Shown here: positions 46,836-58,698 of the stretch, piece after piece
Numbering within the stretch: the stretch's first letter is position 1
How the letters are laid out: the number at the start of each line of letters is the position of its first letter
Position numbers and translations under genes: made by a program
The notes under the pieces: generated by a model
Told to the model about the DNA's origin: nothing
What the model saw: only the letters and a program-made list of their open reading frames with translations
Databases searched by the model: none
From: Gammaproteobacteria bacterium MFB021
GTDB lineage: Bacteria; Pseudomonadota; Gammaproteobacteria; Pseudomonadales; Halomonadaceae
NCBI GenBank assembly: GCA_000737985.1
Contig: JNVT01000074.1
Coordinates: forward strand, 1-64,000
Direction of reading: 5' to 3'
DNA: 64,000 nt

Positions 46836-47696
46836 TTGTCACAACTTTCCCCCTGGCTGCTGTGGCCCCTGGCGTTCGTGCTCGGCGCCTGCCTGGGCAG
46901 CTTCATCAACGTGGTGATCGTGCGCCTGCCGGTGATGCTGATGCGCCGCTGGCGCGCCGAGGCGCGCGCCGCGCTCGAGCTAGAACCCGAGCCCATGCCT
47001 CGCTACGACCTGCTGCTGCCGCGCTCGCACTGCCCCGCCTGCGGCCAGTTCATCGTCTGGCACGACAACCTGCCGCTGATCGGCTGGCTCAAGCGCCGCG
47101 GCCGCTGTGCCGTCTGTAGCGCAACGATCAGCCCGCAGTACCCGCTGGTCGAGCTGCTCGCCGGCGGCATGACCCTGGCCGCACTGGCGATTCACGGGCC
47201 CAGTGTCGAGACGCTGTGGCTGGTCGGTGCCTGCTTGGTGCTGCTGGCACTGGCGGTGATCGACTGGCGCACCCAGCTACTGCCGGATGCGCTCACCCTG
47301 CCGCTGCTGTGGGCCGGCCTGCTCTACCAGTGGGCCTACCACCCGCTGTGGCTCGGCAGCGCCGTGCTCGGCGCGGCCGCCGGCTACCTGGTGCTGTGGG
47401 CGGTGTACTGGCTGTTCAAGCTGATCACCGGAAAGGAGGGAATGGGCCATGGCGACTTCAAGCTGATGGCGGCGCTGGGCGCCTGGCTGGGCTGGCAGAA
47501 TCTGCCGCTGCTGCTGCTGCTCTCCGCCGGCGCCGGTACCCTGATAGGTATCGCGCTGATCGTCGGCCGCCGCCATGAGCGCGGCCAGCCGCTACCTTTC
47601 GGACCGTTCATTGCCCTCGCCGGCTGGGTCGCGCTGCTGGTGGGCGCGCCACTGCAGGCCAGCTACCAGGCGCTGCTGCTGGGAGGTGCAGGATGA
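46836..47696 (+). CDS. pilD: Prepilin peptidase PilD
   Basis: PilD cuts the leader from prepilins and methylates the new N-terminus. The 286-residue polytopic protein has the zinc-binding CPAC and CAVC pairs (about 66-69 and 91-94). Its two catalytic aspartates lie in VIDWRTQLLPD (near 142) and GMGHGDFKLMAALG (near 207). The start is a TTG at 46836 preceded by GGGAG; no ATG or GTG fits better. It overlaps coaE by ATGA. The MITE-like element lies just upstream, so it may depend on read-through or a promoter within that element. Confidence 0.95.
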   Translation: MSQLSPWLLWPLAFVLGACLGSFINVVIVRLPVMLMRRWRAEARAALELEPEPMPRYDLLLPRSHCPACGQFIVWHDNLPLIGWLKRRGRCAVCSATISPQYPLVELLAGGMTLAALAIHGPSVETLWLVGACLVLLALAVIDWRTQLLPDALTLPLLWAGLLYQWAYHPLWLGSAVLGAAAGYLVLWAVYWLFKLITGKEGMGHGDFKLMAALGAWLGWQNLPLLLLLSAGAGTLIGIALIVGRRHERGQPLPFGPFIALAGWVALLVGAPLQASYQALLLGGAG

Positions 47697-48340
47697 AGGC
47701 ATCAGCCGACACCGCCCCAGTGATCGGTGTCACCGGGGGCATTGGCTCGGGCAAGAGCGCGGTCGCCGAGGCCTTTGCTGCCCGGGGGATCCCGGGCATC
47801 GATGCCGATGCCGTGGCCCGCGAGGTAGTAATGCCGGGCGAGCCGGCGCTGGCCGCGATCGTCGAACGCTTCGGCGACGGCGTGCTCGCGGCGGACGGCA
47901 GCCTCGACCGCCGCGCCCTGCGTGCGCGCGTCTTTGCCGATTCCGCCGAGCGGCAGTGGCTCGAGCACCAGACCCACCCGCGCATTCGCCAACGCCTGCA
48001 GGCCCATCTGAGCCGCCTGCGCGGCGGTGATGCCCCCTACTGCCTGCTGATCTCGCCGCTGCTGATCGAGAGCGGCCAGCGCGAGATGGTCTCGCGGGTA
48101 CTGGTGATCGATGTTCCCGAGTCGCTGCAGATCGAGCGCACCCTGGCCCGCGATGGCGTGCCCCGGGCGCAGGTGGAAGCGATTCTCGCCGCCCAGAGCT
48201 CGCGTCAGGCGCGCCTTGCAGCCGCCGATGACGTCATCGACAATAGCGGTGACAAAGAGATGCTTCTCGATCAGGTCGCCCGCCTGGATGAACGCTATCG
48301 CCAGTGGGCGGCATCACCGCAACGACTTGGCCACTCATGA
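47693..48340 (+). CDS. coaE: Dephospho-CoA kinase
   Basis: CoaE phosphorylates dephospho-CoA in the last step of coenzyme A synthesis. The 215-residue product has the P-loop GGIGSGKS (15-22), then [11 protein letters not shown], the lid/CoA segment [13 protein letters not shown] and VDVPE-like [18 protein letters not shown]. The pilBCD-coaE-yacG order is conserved in pseudomonads and relatives. It starts inside the pilD stop (ATGA) and overlaps yacG likewise. Confidence 0.96.
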   Translation: MKASADTAPVIGVTGGIGSGKSAVAEAFAARGIPGIDADAVAREVVMPGEPALAAIVERFGDGVLAADGSLDRRALRARVFADSAERQWLEHQTHPRIRQRLQAHLSRLRGGDAPYCLLISPLLIESGQREMVSRVLVIDVPESLQIERTLARDGVPRAQVEAILAAQSSRQARLAAADDVIDNSGDKEMLLDQVARLDERYRQWAASPQRLGHS

Positions 48341-48588
48341 CCTCCGGTAACGACTCCCGCCACGCCGATGATGGCGCCACCGGCGGCGCACTCAAGGTGC
48401 GCTGCCCGCAGTGCCAGACGCCGATCGCCTGGACCACAGACAACCCCTATCGCCCCTTCTGCTCCCAGCGCTGCAAGCTGCTCGACCTGGGCGCCTGGGC
48501 CGACGGCAGCCACCGTATTCCAGGTGAGCCGCACATGGACGAGACCCAGCTCGACGAGCTGATCGATCGCCTGGAGCGCGGCGAGTAG
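48337..48588 (+). CDS. yacG: DNA gyrase inhibitor YacG
   Basis: An 83-residue zinc protein of the YacG family, which in E. coli binds GyrB and inhibits gyrase. The zinc ligands are C23, C26, C42 and C46 (CPQC and CSQRC). The following [19 protein letters not shown] is the conserved family segment. The ATG at 48337 overlaps the coaE stop by four bases; an upstream start at 48304 lies within coaE and is rejected. Confidence 0.95.
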   Translation: MTSGNDSRHADDGATGGALKVRCPQCQTPIAWTTDNPYRPFCSQRCKLLDLGAWADGSHRIPGEPHMDETQLDELIDRLERGE

Positions 48589-48630
48589 CCGAAACCCGAC
48601 ACCCGCCGAACAGATCCAAGGCATCACCAA

Positions 48631-48664
48631 CGCAAACGCCGCTCCCTAAGGAGCGGCGTTTGCG
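48631..48664. terminator. Long perfect hairpin between yacG and mutT
   Basis: CGCAAACGCCGCTCC (48631-48645) pairs over 15 bases with GGAGCGGCGTTTGCG (48650-48664) around CTAA. There is no T run beyond the TTT within the stem, but its position between convergent genes suggests a bidirectional terminator. Confidence 0.75.
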
Positions 48665-48694
48665 TTGCCAGCCGGGCTCGCGCGGCCCGAGAGG

Positions 48695-49648
48695 TCAGCG
48701 GTCGTCGCGCCAGAAATCCCGGATCGAGGCGATACCCTGAGCGCCGACGCCACGCGCCTGGTTGGCGTGGTGCCGGGTCATCCCGCCGAGGGCGAAGACC
48801 GGCATCGCCGCCGTCTCGACCATCTGCTGGAAATCGTGCCAGCCGATGGTGATCGCATCGGGATGCGAAGGCGTCGGCGCCAGCGGAGAGAGGGTGACGA
48901 AGTCACAATCGATCTGGCCGGCCTGGGTCAGCTGCTCATCGCCATGGGTCGAGGCGCCCAGCCACTTGTTGGCGGGAATCGGGCGCTGCTTGAGCGTCAT
49001 CAGGCGCGCGCTGGTCAGATGGATGCCATCAGCGTCTACCCGCTCCAACCACGCCGGATCGGCATTCAGCAGCAGTTTGGCGCCGTAGCGCCGGCACAGC
49101 GCCAGAGTGCTCTCGGCCCGCGCTTGATAGGCAGCGTCGTCGAGGGTCTTGGCCCGCAGTTGGACCAGACGAATGTTGTCTTCGCGTAGCGCCCGCTCCA
49201 GGCGTTCCTGGAACACCGCCTCGTCGGGCTCTTCGGCGGTGATCAGGTACTCCTGGGGCAACGCCACCGCGCGCAGGATCGGCAGATTGGCCGCGGGGAA
49301 CGGATAGTTGGGCAGGTCGTCGACCCCGACCCAGCGCACCGGCTGCCCCTCGCGGCCGTAGGGCTCGCCGTCGTAATCGCGGACCTGCCATACATCGAGC
49401 AGGATGTGCTTGTCGGGATACTCGTGATGCACCCGAATTAGCGGCTGAGCGCGCCGGATCTGGATACCCAGCTCTTCGCTCAGCTCGCGCTTGAGCGCCT
49501 CGAAGCCGGTTTCGTAGGGCGCCAGCTTGCCGCCGGGAAACTCCCACAGGCCGCCCTGGTCCGCGGTCGCTGGGCGCCGCGCGATCAGCACGCGCCCGTC
49601 GTCGCGGATGACGGCTGCCGCCGCTACGTGAACCCGTCTCTTCATCAT
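48695..49648 (-). CDS. mutT: Nudix hydrolase MutT fused to a ThiE-like domain
   Basis: The N-terminal 130 residues are a MutT-type Nudix enzyme that would remove 8-oxo-dGTP. The Nudix box is complete: G40, E46, R54-E55, E58-E59 and G61. After a linker, residues from about 145 form a thiamine-phosphate-synthase-like TIM barrel (NIRLVQLRAKTLDD, ADGIHLTSARL, ALGGMTRHHANQAR). This fusion is common beside argJ and secA in pseudomonads and Halomonas. The ThiE-like part has not been shown to make thiamine phosphate in such fusions, so its role is open. The gene starts MMKRRVHVAAAAVI. Confidence 0.94.
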   Translation of the reverse strand: MMKRRVHVAAAAVIRDDGRVLIARRPATADQGGLWEFPGGKLAPYETGFEALKRELSEELGIQIRRAQPLIRVHHEYPDKHILLDVWQVRDYDGEPYGREGQPVRWVGVDDLPNYPFPAANLPILRAVALPQEYLITAEEPDEAVFQERLERALREDNIRLVQLRAKTLDDAAYQARAESTLALCRRYGAKLLLNADPAWLERVDADGIHLTSARLMTLKQRPIPANKWLGASTHGDEQLTQAGQIDCDFVTLSPLAPTPSHPDAITIGWHDFQQMVETAAMPVFALGGMTRHHANQARGVGAQGIASIRDFWRDDR

Positions 49649-49729
49649 CTTGCTAAATCTCTCGCACCTTGGGGTGTTGCTTCGCTGAGTGTCACGCCTC
49701 GTGACGACAGGCCGCGCCGCGGCCTGCCC

Positions 49730-50938
49730 TCAACTGCGGTAGTCCGCGTTGATCGAGACGTAGTCGTGGGACAGATCCGAGGTCCAGACGGTGGCCCGGG
49801 CCTCGCCCCGGCCGAGCCGGATCCGAATGGTGATCTCCGCTTGTGCCATCACCCGGCTACCCGCCGCTTCGGTATAGCTCTCGGCGCGCCCGCCGTGCTC
49901 GACCAGACGCACATCGCCCAGATCGATGACGATACGCTCGACATCGAGGGCCTCCACCGGCGCGCGCCCGACCGCCGCCAGAATCCGCCCCCAGTTGGCG
50001 TCGGAGGCGTAGAGCGCGGTCTTGACCAGCGGCGAGTGGGCCACGGTGAAGGCGACTTCACGCGCCTCCTCGACGCTGGCGGCCTCCTCGACCTCCAGGG
50101 TCACGAACTTGGTCGCGCCCTCGGCGTCGCGGATGATCGCCTGGGCCAGCTCGGTGAGCACCTGGGTCAGCGCCGCGCGGAAGCGACGCTCGTCCTCCGC
50201 CGATACCACCCGGGGCCCGCGCCCGGTAGCAATCAGGGTGCAGGCATCGTTGGTGGAGGTGTCGGAGTCGACGGTGATCGCGTTGAACGACACGGCGACC
50301 GCCTCGCGCAGCCACTGATTCAGGATGGCCGCGGGGATCTCGGCATCGCAGGCGACGAAGCCCAGCATGGTGGCCATATTGGGCTTGATCATGCCCGAGC
50401 CCTTGCTGATACCGTTGAGTGTCACCGTGCCGCCGCTCAGCTCGACCTGCGCCGTGGCACCCTTGACCCGAGTATCCGTGGTCAGAATGCCTTCGGCAGC
50501 GGCGGCCCACTGCCCGCCGTCGAGACCTGCCAGCGCCTGAGCTAGACCGGCAGCGATCTTCTCCACCGGCAGCGGCTCGCCGATGACGCCGGTGGAGAAC
50601 GGCAGCACCTGCTGCGCGTCGACACCGGCGAGTTCGGCCAGAGCGCTGCAGCAGCGCTCGGCATCGGCGATCCCGCGGCTGCCGGTACCGGCGTTGGCAT
50701 TGCCGGTGTTGATCAGCAGATAGCGTGGCGACGTCTGCGCCAGGTGCGCCTTGGCGACATGCACCGGCGCGGCGCAGAACGCGTTGCGGGTGAAGGTGGC
50801 CGCGACGCTGGCCCCTTCGGGAATCTCGATCACCACCAGATCGCGGCGGTTGGGCTTCTTGATTCCTGCCATTGCGGCACTCAACCGGACGCCATCGATC
50901 GCCGGCATGTGCGGAAAGCTCGCCTCGCCTACTGCCAT
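49730..50938 (-). CDS. argJ: Bifunctional ornithine acetyltransferase / N-acetylglutamate synthase
   Basis: ArgJ recycles the acetyl group between acetylornithine and glutamate in arginine synthesis. The 402-residue precursor cleaves itself before the threonine in KPNMATMLGF (T190), which becomes the catalytic N-terminus of the beta chain. The alpha chain has NTGNANAGTG. The oxyanion-hole threonines in STGVIGEPLP are present, and DSDTSTNDACTLIATG follows in the beta chain. The ATG at 50938 follows GAGGAGAGACGAG. It lies between secA and mutT. Confidence 0.96.
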   Translation of the reverse strand: MAVGEASFPHMPAIDGVRLSAAMAGIKKPNRRDLVVIEIPEGASVAATFTRNAFCAAPVHVAKAHLAQTSPRYLLINTGNANAGTGSRGIADAERCCSALAELAGVDAQQVLPFSTGVIGEPLPVEKIAAGLAQALAGLDGGQWAAAAEGILTTDTRVKGATAQVELSGGTVTLNGISKGSGMIKPNMATMLGFVACDAEIPAAILNQWLREAVAVSFNAITVDSDTSTNDACTLIATGRGPRVVSAEDERRFRAALTQVLTELAQAIIRDAEGATKFVTLEVEEAASVEEAREVAFTVAHSPLVKTALYASDANWGRILAAVGRAPVEALDVERIVIDLGDVRLVEHGGRAESYTEAAGSRVMAQAEITIRIRLGRGEARATVWTSDLSHDYVSINADYRS

Positions 50939-50984
50939 CTCGTCTCTCCTCGTGGGCACCGCGCAGCGCGGCGCCGAGTCATGC

Positions 50985-53726
<2,742 letters not shown>

Positions 53727-53805
53727 GATGGAGTTCCTGCGTCATTCATGGGCGCCTCCGCGGCCTTCGGACCGGCGGTAGCGGCGCTGCGACAAGCGAT
53801 GAAAG

Positions 53806-54147
53806 TCAGGCAGGAAGCGGCGGGCCGCGGCGGGAAAAGGCGTCGTGGGCCAGACGCCGCACCGCGACCAGGGCCGGCAGCACACCGACCAGAGTCGGCA
53901 AGGCCAGCCGCGGCGGCTGCGGATGCGTGGTCGGCGCACGCGCGACACGGCGGGACTCGGCGCGGATCTCCTCCGGCGCCATTAAATAGACCTGGGCCAG
54001 TCGCTCGGCCAAGCGCAGCGCCTCGGCCTGCACCAGTCCGGCTGGCAGCAGGCAACCCACCAGCACGCTGGCCAGCCACCAGTGCGCCCGCTGGCGCGGT
54101 CGCCAGCGGGCGCCCGTGTGGCCGGTATGCGAATGGGCCGATGTCAT
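53806..54147 (-). CDS. Small putative membrane protein of unknown function
   Basis: A 113-residue product upstream of secA with two hydrophobic stretches (about 25-42, WLASVLVGCLLPAGLVQA, and 80-95, ALPTLVGVLPALVAV) and a basic C-terminus. Codon use (CTG, GTG, GCC, CGC) is like that of real genes here, which argues against chance. The ribosome site is poor. If the first stretch is a signal peptide ending LVQA, the protein would be periplasmic. I do not recognise it, and it could still be spurious because GC-rich DNA keeps frames open. Confidence 0.45.
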   Translation of the reverse strand: MTSAHSHTGHTGARWRPRQRAHWWLASVLVGCLLPAGLVQAEALRLAERLAQVYLMAPEEIRAESRRVARAPTTHPQPPRLALPTLVGVLPALVAVRRLAHDAFSRRGPPLPA

Positions 54148-54209
54148 GCTGTCGACGAACTCCGCGTCGTGATAGGTTTGGGGGAACTTTCCCCACTGCG
54201 TGCAAGCCG

Positions 54210-54692
54210 ATGAGTATAAAGGCTAAGCGTTTTCGAGCCCAGTCCGTTTCCCATCTGCTCGGCCAGCCCAGCGGCCTCGGCGACGTGGTGCGCATGGCCA
54301 CGCTGATCGACCGCGCCCAGCGCCATCTGCGCCGCCAGCTACCAGCGGACGTGGCCGAGCACGTGTTCGTCGGCGGCTACCGCGACGGCGTGCTGACCCT
54401 GATCACCGATCGCGCCGCCTGGCTGACCTGGCTGCGCTACGAGCAGCCGCGCCTGCTCAAGCTGCTGCATCAGCTACCGGGCTTCGAGGCAGTCATGAAG
54501 CTGTCACTCAAGGTGCGCCCGGTGCGCCCGGTCAAGGTCGCCCCGCGCCAGGTCCGCCACCTGACCCCAGCCGGCGCCAACGCGCTGACCCAGTGCGCGG
54601 CGGGCATGGAGGAGTCGCCACTGCGACGCGCGCTCACCCGCCTCGCCTCCCACGCTGAGCCTGCGGCGTCCGAAGAAGGCGGCGACAGCTAA
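54210..54692 (+). CDS. dciA: DciA-family (DUF721) helicase loader
   Basis: A 160-residue protein of the DciA/DUF721 family, the ancestral bacterial loader of the replicative helicase DnaB. The N-terminal domain has the KH-like fold (LRRQLPADVAEHVFVGGYRDGVLTLITDRAAWLTWLRYEQPRLLKLL), with the conserved tryptophan pair in the AAWLTWL helix. The C-terminus is variable and charged. The family starts with a basic MSIKAKRF-type segment, so ATG 54210 is used. It is divergent from secA, a placement also seen in pseudomonads. Confidence 0.85.
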   Translation: MSIKAKRFRAQSVSHLLGQPSGLGDVVRMATLIDRAQRHLRRQLPADVAEHVFVGGYRDGVLTLITDRAAWLTWLRYEQPRLLKLLHQLPGFEAVMKLSLKVRPVRPVKVAPRQVRHLTPAGANALTQCAAGMEESPLRRALTRLASHAEPAASEEGGDS

Positions 54693-54802
54693 CCCCAGCC
54701 AGATGAGACCGGCTCTCTCGCCACCGGCCAGCACCGTCTGAGTCTCGCCTTCATCCACCGAGCGATGCTTTCCAGAACGACGCCAAAAACGACGCCAAAA
54801 AC

Positions 54803-54836
54803 GACGACGCCGACCTTCTGGGGTCGGCGTCGTCTT
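54803..54836. terminator. Bidirectional terminator between dciA and lpxC
   Basis: GACGACGCCGACC (54803-54815) pairs with GGTCGGCGTCGTC (54822-54834) around TTCTGG. On the minus strand the stem is followed by GTTTTTGGCGTCGTTTTTGG, which supplies T runs to end the lpxC transcript. The upstream DNA carries the short direct repeat AAAAACGACGCC. Confidence 0.85.
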
Positions 54837-54890
54837 GAGTCATGTCCGCTGTCGTCTGTTACCTGCGACTACCGGCGAGAAGGCACTCGG

Positions 54891-55802
54891 TCAGGCCATC
54901 GCCGGTGCGGCGTAGGAGATCGGTGCCGGCTCGGCGGCCTCCTCGAAGGTCACGATCTCGAAAGCCTCCGGATGGGCCAGCAGCTCGCGACACAGCTGAT
55001 TGTTGAGACCGTGACCGGACTTGTAGCCGCGGAACTCGCCGATCAGACTATAGCCCAGCTGATAGAGGTCACCGATGGCGTCGAGCATCTTGTGCTTGAC
55101 GAACTCGTCCTCGTAGCGCAGGCCGTCCTGGTTCACGATGCGATAGTCGTCGACCACGATGGCGTTGTCGAGACTGCCACCAAGGGCCAGGTTCTGCGAG
55201 CGCAGGAACTCGAGATCGCGCATGAAGCCGAAGGTACGCGCTCGCGACACTTCCTTGACGAAAGAGGTCGTGGAGAAATCGACGCTGGCGGTCTGCTTCT
55301 GCTGGTCGAATACCGGGTGGTCGAAATCGATCGCGAAGCTCACCTTGAAGCCGTTGTGCGGCAGGAAGGTGGCCTGCTTGCCGTCGTCGCTGACCGTCAC
55401 CTCACGCTTGATGCGGATGAACTTCTTGGGCGCGGCCTGCTCGGCGATACCGGCGGACTGGATCAGGAACACGAACGGACCGGCGCTGCCATCCATGATC
55501 GGCACTTCGGCGGCGCTCAGTTCGACATAGGCGTTATCGATGCCGAGACCGGCAAACGCCGACATCAGATGCTCGACCGTAGCCACCTTGACGCCATCCC
55601 GGGACAGCGCGGTGCACAGCTTGGTATCGGTGACACTCTGGGCGTCGGCGGGAATCTGCACGACGGGGTCGAGATCGGTACGCACGAACACGATGCCGGT
55701 ATTGGGCGCCGCGGGACGCAGCGTCAGATACACTTTCTCTCCGGAATGGAGGCCCACGCCGGTAGCGCGGATCGTGTTCTGCAACGTTCGTTGTTTGATC
55801 AT
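54891..55802 (-). CDS. lpxC: UDP-3-O-acyl-N-acetylglucosamine deacetylase
   Basis: LpxC performs the committed step of lipid A synthesis. The 303-residue zinc enzyme starts [21 protein letters not shown]. Zinc ligands are H78 in [18 protein letters not shown] and the His and Asp of [15 protein letters not shown]; the catalytic His lies in the later SGHGLNNQL. The C-terminus is short and ends in Ala residues ([11 protein letters not shown]), a plausible FtsH degron, and its adaptor gene lapB is at 20765. The ATG at 55802 is preferred to 55808 and 55823. It is last in the dcw cluster. Confidence 0.97.
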   Translation of the reverse strand: MIKQRTLQNTIRATGVGLHSGEKVYLTLRPAAPNTGIVFVRTDLDPVVQIPADAQSVTDTKLCTALSRDGVKVATVEHLMSAFAGLGIDNAYVELSAAEVPIMDGSAGPFVFLIQSAGIAEQAAPKKFIRIKREVTVSDDGKQATFLPHNGFKVSFAIDFDHPVFDQQKQTASVDFSTTSFVKEVSRARTFGFMRDLEFLRSQNLALGGSLDNAIVVDDYRIVNQDGLRYEDEFVKHKMLDAIGDLYQLGYSLIGEFRGYKSGHGLNNQLCRELLAHPEAFEIVTFEEAAEPAPISYAAPAMA

Positions 55803-55918
55803 CGGCATCGACCTGACAGTCAAATAGTTTGAAAACGGTGTTCACTATAACACCGAACGACCGTTTCACCAAACATATCGACGTGACAGAATGATGAGCG
55901 CCGTGTGACGCTCTGTGT

Positions 55919-57094
55919 TCAGTCCGCCTGACGCCGCAGGAAGGCCGGAATGTCGAGATAGTCATCCATCTCGGCAGACTTGCGCTTCTCCTGGCTCTGC
56001 TGCTTCTTGGCTGCGGCCGCTTCCTGCTCGGCGCGGGCGGCCTGCTGGCGCATCACGGCGGGCTGCTGCAGCTTGCGGTAATCGGTCGGTTCGGGACGCG
56101 AGGCCACACTCTCGCGCGGCAGCGCCTTTTCTTTCTGCGCATCCAGGCCGGCGGCCACCACGGTCACGCGCAGTTCGTCGGACATCTCCATGTCGATCGA
56201 GGTACCCACGACGATGGTGGCATCCTGGGAGGCGAACTCCTGCACCGTCGCACCGACGTCGTTGAACTCACCGATGGAGAGATCCGGACCGGCGGTGATG
56301 TTGACCAGAATACCGCGGGCGCCGTGCAGATCGATGTCTTCGAGCAGCGGGCTGCGAATCGCCTTCTCGGCGGCCTCGCGGGCGCGGTTCTCGCCGGTCG
56401 CGGCGCCGGTGCCCATCATCGCCATGCCCATTTCGGACATCACGGTGCGCACGTCGGCGAAGTCGACGTTGATGATGCCCGGGCTGGTGATCAGCTCAGC
56501 AATACCCTGCACTGCACCCAGCAGCACGTCATTGGCTGCACTGAACGCAGTCAGCAGGCTGGCATTCTTGCCCAGCACCGAGAGCAGCTTCTCGTTAGGG
56601 ATGGTGATCAGCGAATCGACGTACTCGGAGAGCGCCTTCATGCCCTCTTCCGCCGCACGCATGCGCTTGGGCCCTTCGAACGGGAACGGACGCGTGACCA
56701 CCGCCACGGTCAGGATGCCCAGCTCCTTGGCTACCTGGGCAACGACCGGGGCGCCGCCGGTACCCGTGCCACCGCCCATGCCGGCGGTGATGAAGACCAT
56801 GTCGGCACCCTGCAGCATCTCGGCGATACGCTCGCGATCTTCCATCGCCGCCTGACGCCCGACTTCAGGATTGGCGCCGGCACCCAGCCCCTTGGTGATC
56901 TCGCCACCCAACTGGAGTACGGTCTTGGCCGCCACGCGCTTGAGCGCCTGGGCATCGGTGTTGGCGCAGATGAACTCGACGCCCTCGATGTTGCTCTCGA
57001 CCATGTGGTTGACGGCATTGCCGCCACCGCCGCCGACACCGATGACTTTGATGACTGCACTACTGGAAGGTGCGTTATCTACTAGTTCGAACAT
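55919..57094 (-). CDS. ftsZ: Cell division protein FtsZ
   Basis: FtsZ is the tubulin-like GTPase that forms the division ring. The 391-residue product has the GTP-binding tubulin motif GGGTGTG in [15 protein letters not shown] near residue 105, [13 protein letters not shown] near 20, and the T7-loop [13 protein letters not shown] supplying the catalytic aspartate. A variable linker rich in Ala, Glu and Gln leads to the C-terminal anchor [13 protein letters not shown], which binds FtsA and ZipA. It follows ftsA by 31 bases. Confidence 0.99.
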   Translation of the reverse strand: MFELVDNAPSSSAVIKVIGVGGGGGNAVNHMVESNIEGVEFICANTDAQALKRVAAKTVLQLGGEITKGLGAGANPEVGRQAAMEDRERIAEMLQGADMVFITAGMGGGTGTGGAPVVAQVAKELGILTVAVVTRPFPFEGPKRMRAAEEGMKALSEYVDSLITIPNEKLLSVLGKNASLLTAFSAANDVLLGAVQGIAELITSPGIINVDFADVRTVMSEMGMAMMGTGAATGENRAREAAEKAIRSPLLEDIDLHGARGILVNITAGPDLSIGEFNDVGATVQEFASQDATIVVGTSIDMEMSDELRVTVVAAGLDAQKEKALPRESVASRPEPTDYRKLQQPAVMRQQAARAEQEAAAAKKQQSQEKRKSAEMDDYLDIPAFLRRQAD

Positions 57095-57125
57095 TGCCCC
57101 GTCTCCAAGACCGCGTCGCGGCCTG

Positions 57126-58397
57126 TCAGAAATTTCCTTTAAACCAGCCTTTGATTCGCGCCAACGCCGAAACCTCGTCCCTGGTTCCGCGTCGGGGAAG
57201 AAGCTCTTCCCGTTGAGGCTGGGCTGATACTGCGCGAGCGTGCTTGGCGTCTTGCATGCCGTAGAGTAGCAAACCTACCCCGGTCGAATAAATCGGGTTG
57301 CGCACCACGTCGGCCAGACCGCGCACATTGTGCGGCGAGGCGATACGCACCGGCATGTGGAATATCTCCTCTGCCAGCTCGACCACCCCCTCCATGCGCG
57401 AGGTGCCACCGGTCAATACCACGCCGGCGGCGACCAGATCCTCGTAGCCGCTGCGCCGGAGCTCCTCGCGTACCAGCGTGAAGAGCTCCTCGTAGCGCGG
57501 CTCGACTACCTCGGCCAGCGCCTGGCGCGACAGATCCCGTGAGGGGCGATCGCCGACGCTCGGCACCTTGATCATTTCATCGCTGCTGGCCAGCTGGGTC
57601 AGCGCGCAGGCGTACTTGACCTTGATGTCTTCGGCGTACTGCGTCGGCGTGCGCAGGGCCATGGCGATGTCGTTGGTGACCTGGTCGCCGGCGATCGGAA
57701 TCACCGCCGTGTGGCGAATCGCCCCTTCGGTGAACACTGCGATATCGGTGGTACCACCACCGATATCGACCATGCACACGCCCAGCTCGCGTTCGTCTTC
57801 GGTGAGTACGGCATGACTGGAAGCGATCTGTTCGAGAATGATGTCATCGACTTCGAGACCACAGCGGCGCACGCACTTCTCGATGTTCTGGACCGCGTTG
57901 AGCGCGGCGGTCACCAGATGCACGCGCGCCTCCAGACGCACGCCGGACATCCCCAGCGGCTCGCGGATTCCTTCCTGGGTATCGATCGCGAACTCCTGCG
58001 GGATGACGTGCAGCACGCGCTGGCCCTCGGAGATGGCGCGGGCACGGGCGGAGTCGATCACCCGCTCGATGTCACTCGGGCCGACTTCACGCTCCTTGAT
58101 GGCGACCACGCCATCGGAGTTCATCGAGCTGATGTGGCTGCCTGCGATGCCGACATAGACGGAATGGATGTCGCAGCCGGCCATCAGCTCGGCTTCCTCG
58201 ACGGCACGCTGAATCGACTGCACGGTCGACTCGATGTTGATCACCACACCCTTCTTCATGCCCCGCGAGGGATGCGAACCAATCCCGGCGATTTCCAGCC
58301 CACCATCGTCCGTGGGTTGCCCCACGATGGCGACCACCTTGGATGTTCCGATATCCAGCCCGACCACCATATTGGAAGCGTTGGATTGTCCTGCCAT
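57126..58397 (-). CDS. ftsA: Cell division protein FtsA
   Basis: FtsA is an actin-like ATPase that tethers FtsZ to the membrane. The 423-residue product has the phosphate loops [16 protein letters not shown] near residue 12 and [15 protein letters not shown] near 205. A 1C subdomain follows, and the C-terminal amphipathic helix is [13 protein letters not shown]. The ATG at 58397 gives the family start [15 protein letters not shown]; a GTG at 58421 is open but less likely. The gene is separated from ftsQ by 301 bases that hold a promoter, which is unusual for this pair. Confidence 0.98.
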   Translation of the reverse strand: MAGQSNASNMVVGLDIGTSKVVAIVGQPTDDGGLEIAGIGSHPSRGMKKGVVINIESTVQSIQRAVEEAELMAGCDIHSVYVGIAGSHISSMNSDGVVAIKEREVGPSDIERVIDSARARAISEGQRVLHVIPQEFAIDTQEGIREPLGMSGVRLEARVHLVTAALNAVQNIEKCVRRCGLEVDDIILEQIASSHAVLTEDERELGVCMVDIGGGTTDIAVFTEGAIRHTAVIPIAGDQVTNDIAMALRTPTQYAEDIKVKYACALTQLASSDEMIKVPSVGDRPSRDLSRQALAEVVEPRYEELFTLVREELRRSGYEDLVAAGVVLTGGTSRMEGVVELAEEIFHMPVRIASPHNVRGLADVVRNPIYSTGVGLLLYGMQDAKHARAVSAQPQREELLPRRGTRDEVSALARIKGWFKGNF

Positions 58398-58463
58398 AGG
58401 TCGGGATCGCTCCTCAAACACCGATAAAACCCGTCAAAAATGGGCCAATAAAGATCCTGGCTT

Positions 58464-58493
58464 ATTATAGAAACAAGCGAGCCTTTTTCACCA
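58464..58493 (-). promoter_or_regulatory. Promoter in the ftsQ-ftsA gap
   Basis: On the minus strand TGGTGA (58493-58488) and a perfect TATAAT (58469-58464) are 18 bases apart, about 65 bases before ftsA. Upstream in the same gap CCCTTTTGTAGAAAAAGGG (near 58523-58541) forms an AT-rich hairpin that may end ftsQ transcripts. The rest of the 301-base gap (58398-58698) shows no gene. It would give ftsA and ftsZ their own transcript. Confidence 0.6.
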
Positions 58494-58698
58494 GCCCATC
58501 GCTGAAACAAAAGCCACAGTAAGCCCTTTTTCTACAAAAGGGAAATGGTCGCATCAAGGGCCGCTTTTTTTGCCGCACGTGTAGCGAGATGGCAACGCCG
58601 GCGCGCGTCCGCGCCATGTCATGACGCCGGAGACAGGGCTAAGTGCAGCGAGTGTGGCCCGACTCGCCAACGGCCACGTTCGTTGTCACATCGCCGAA

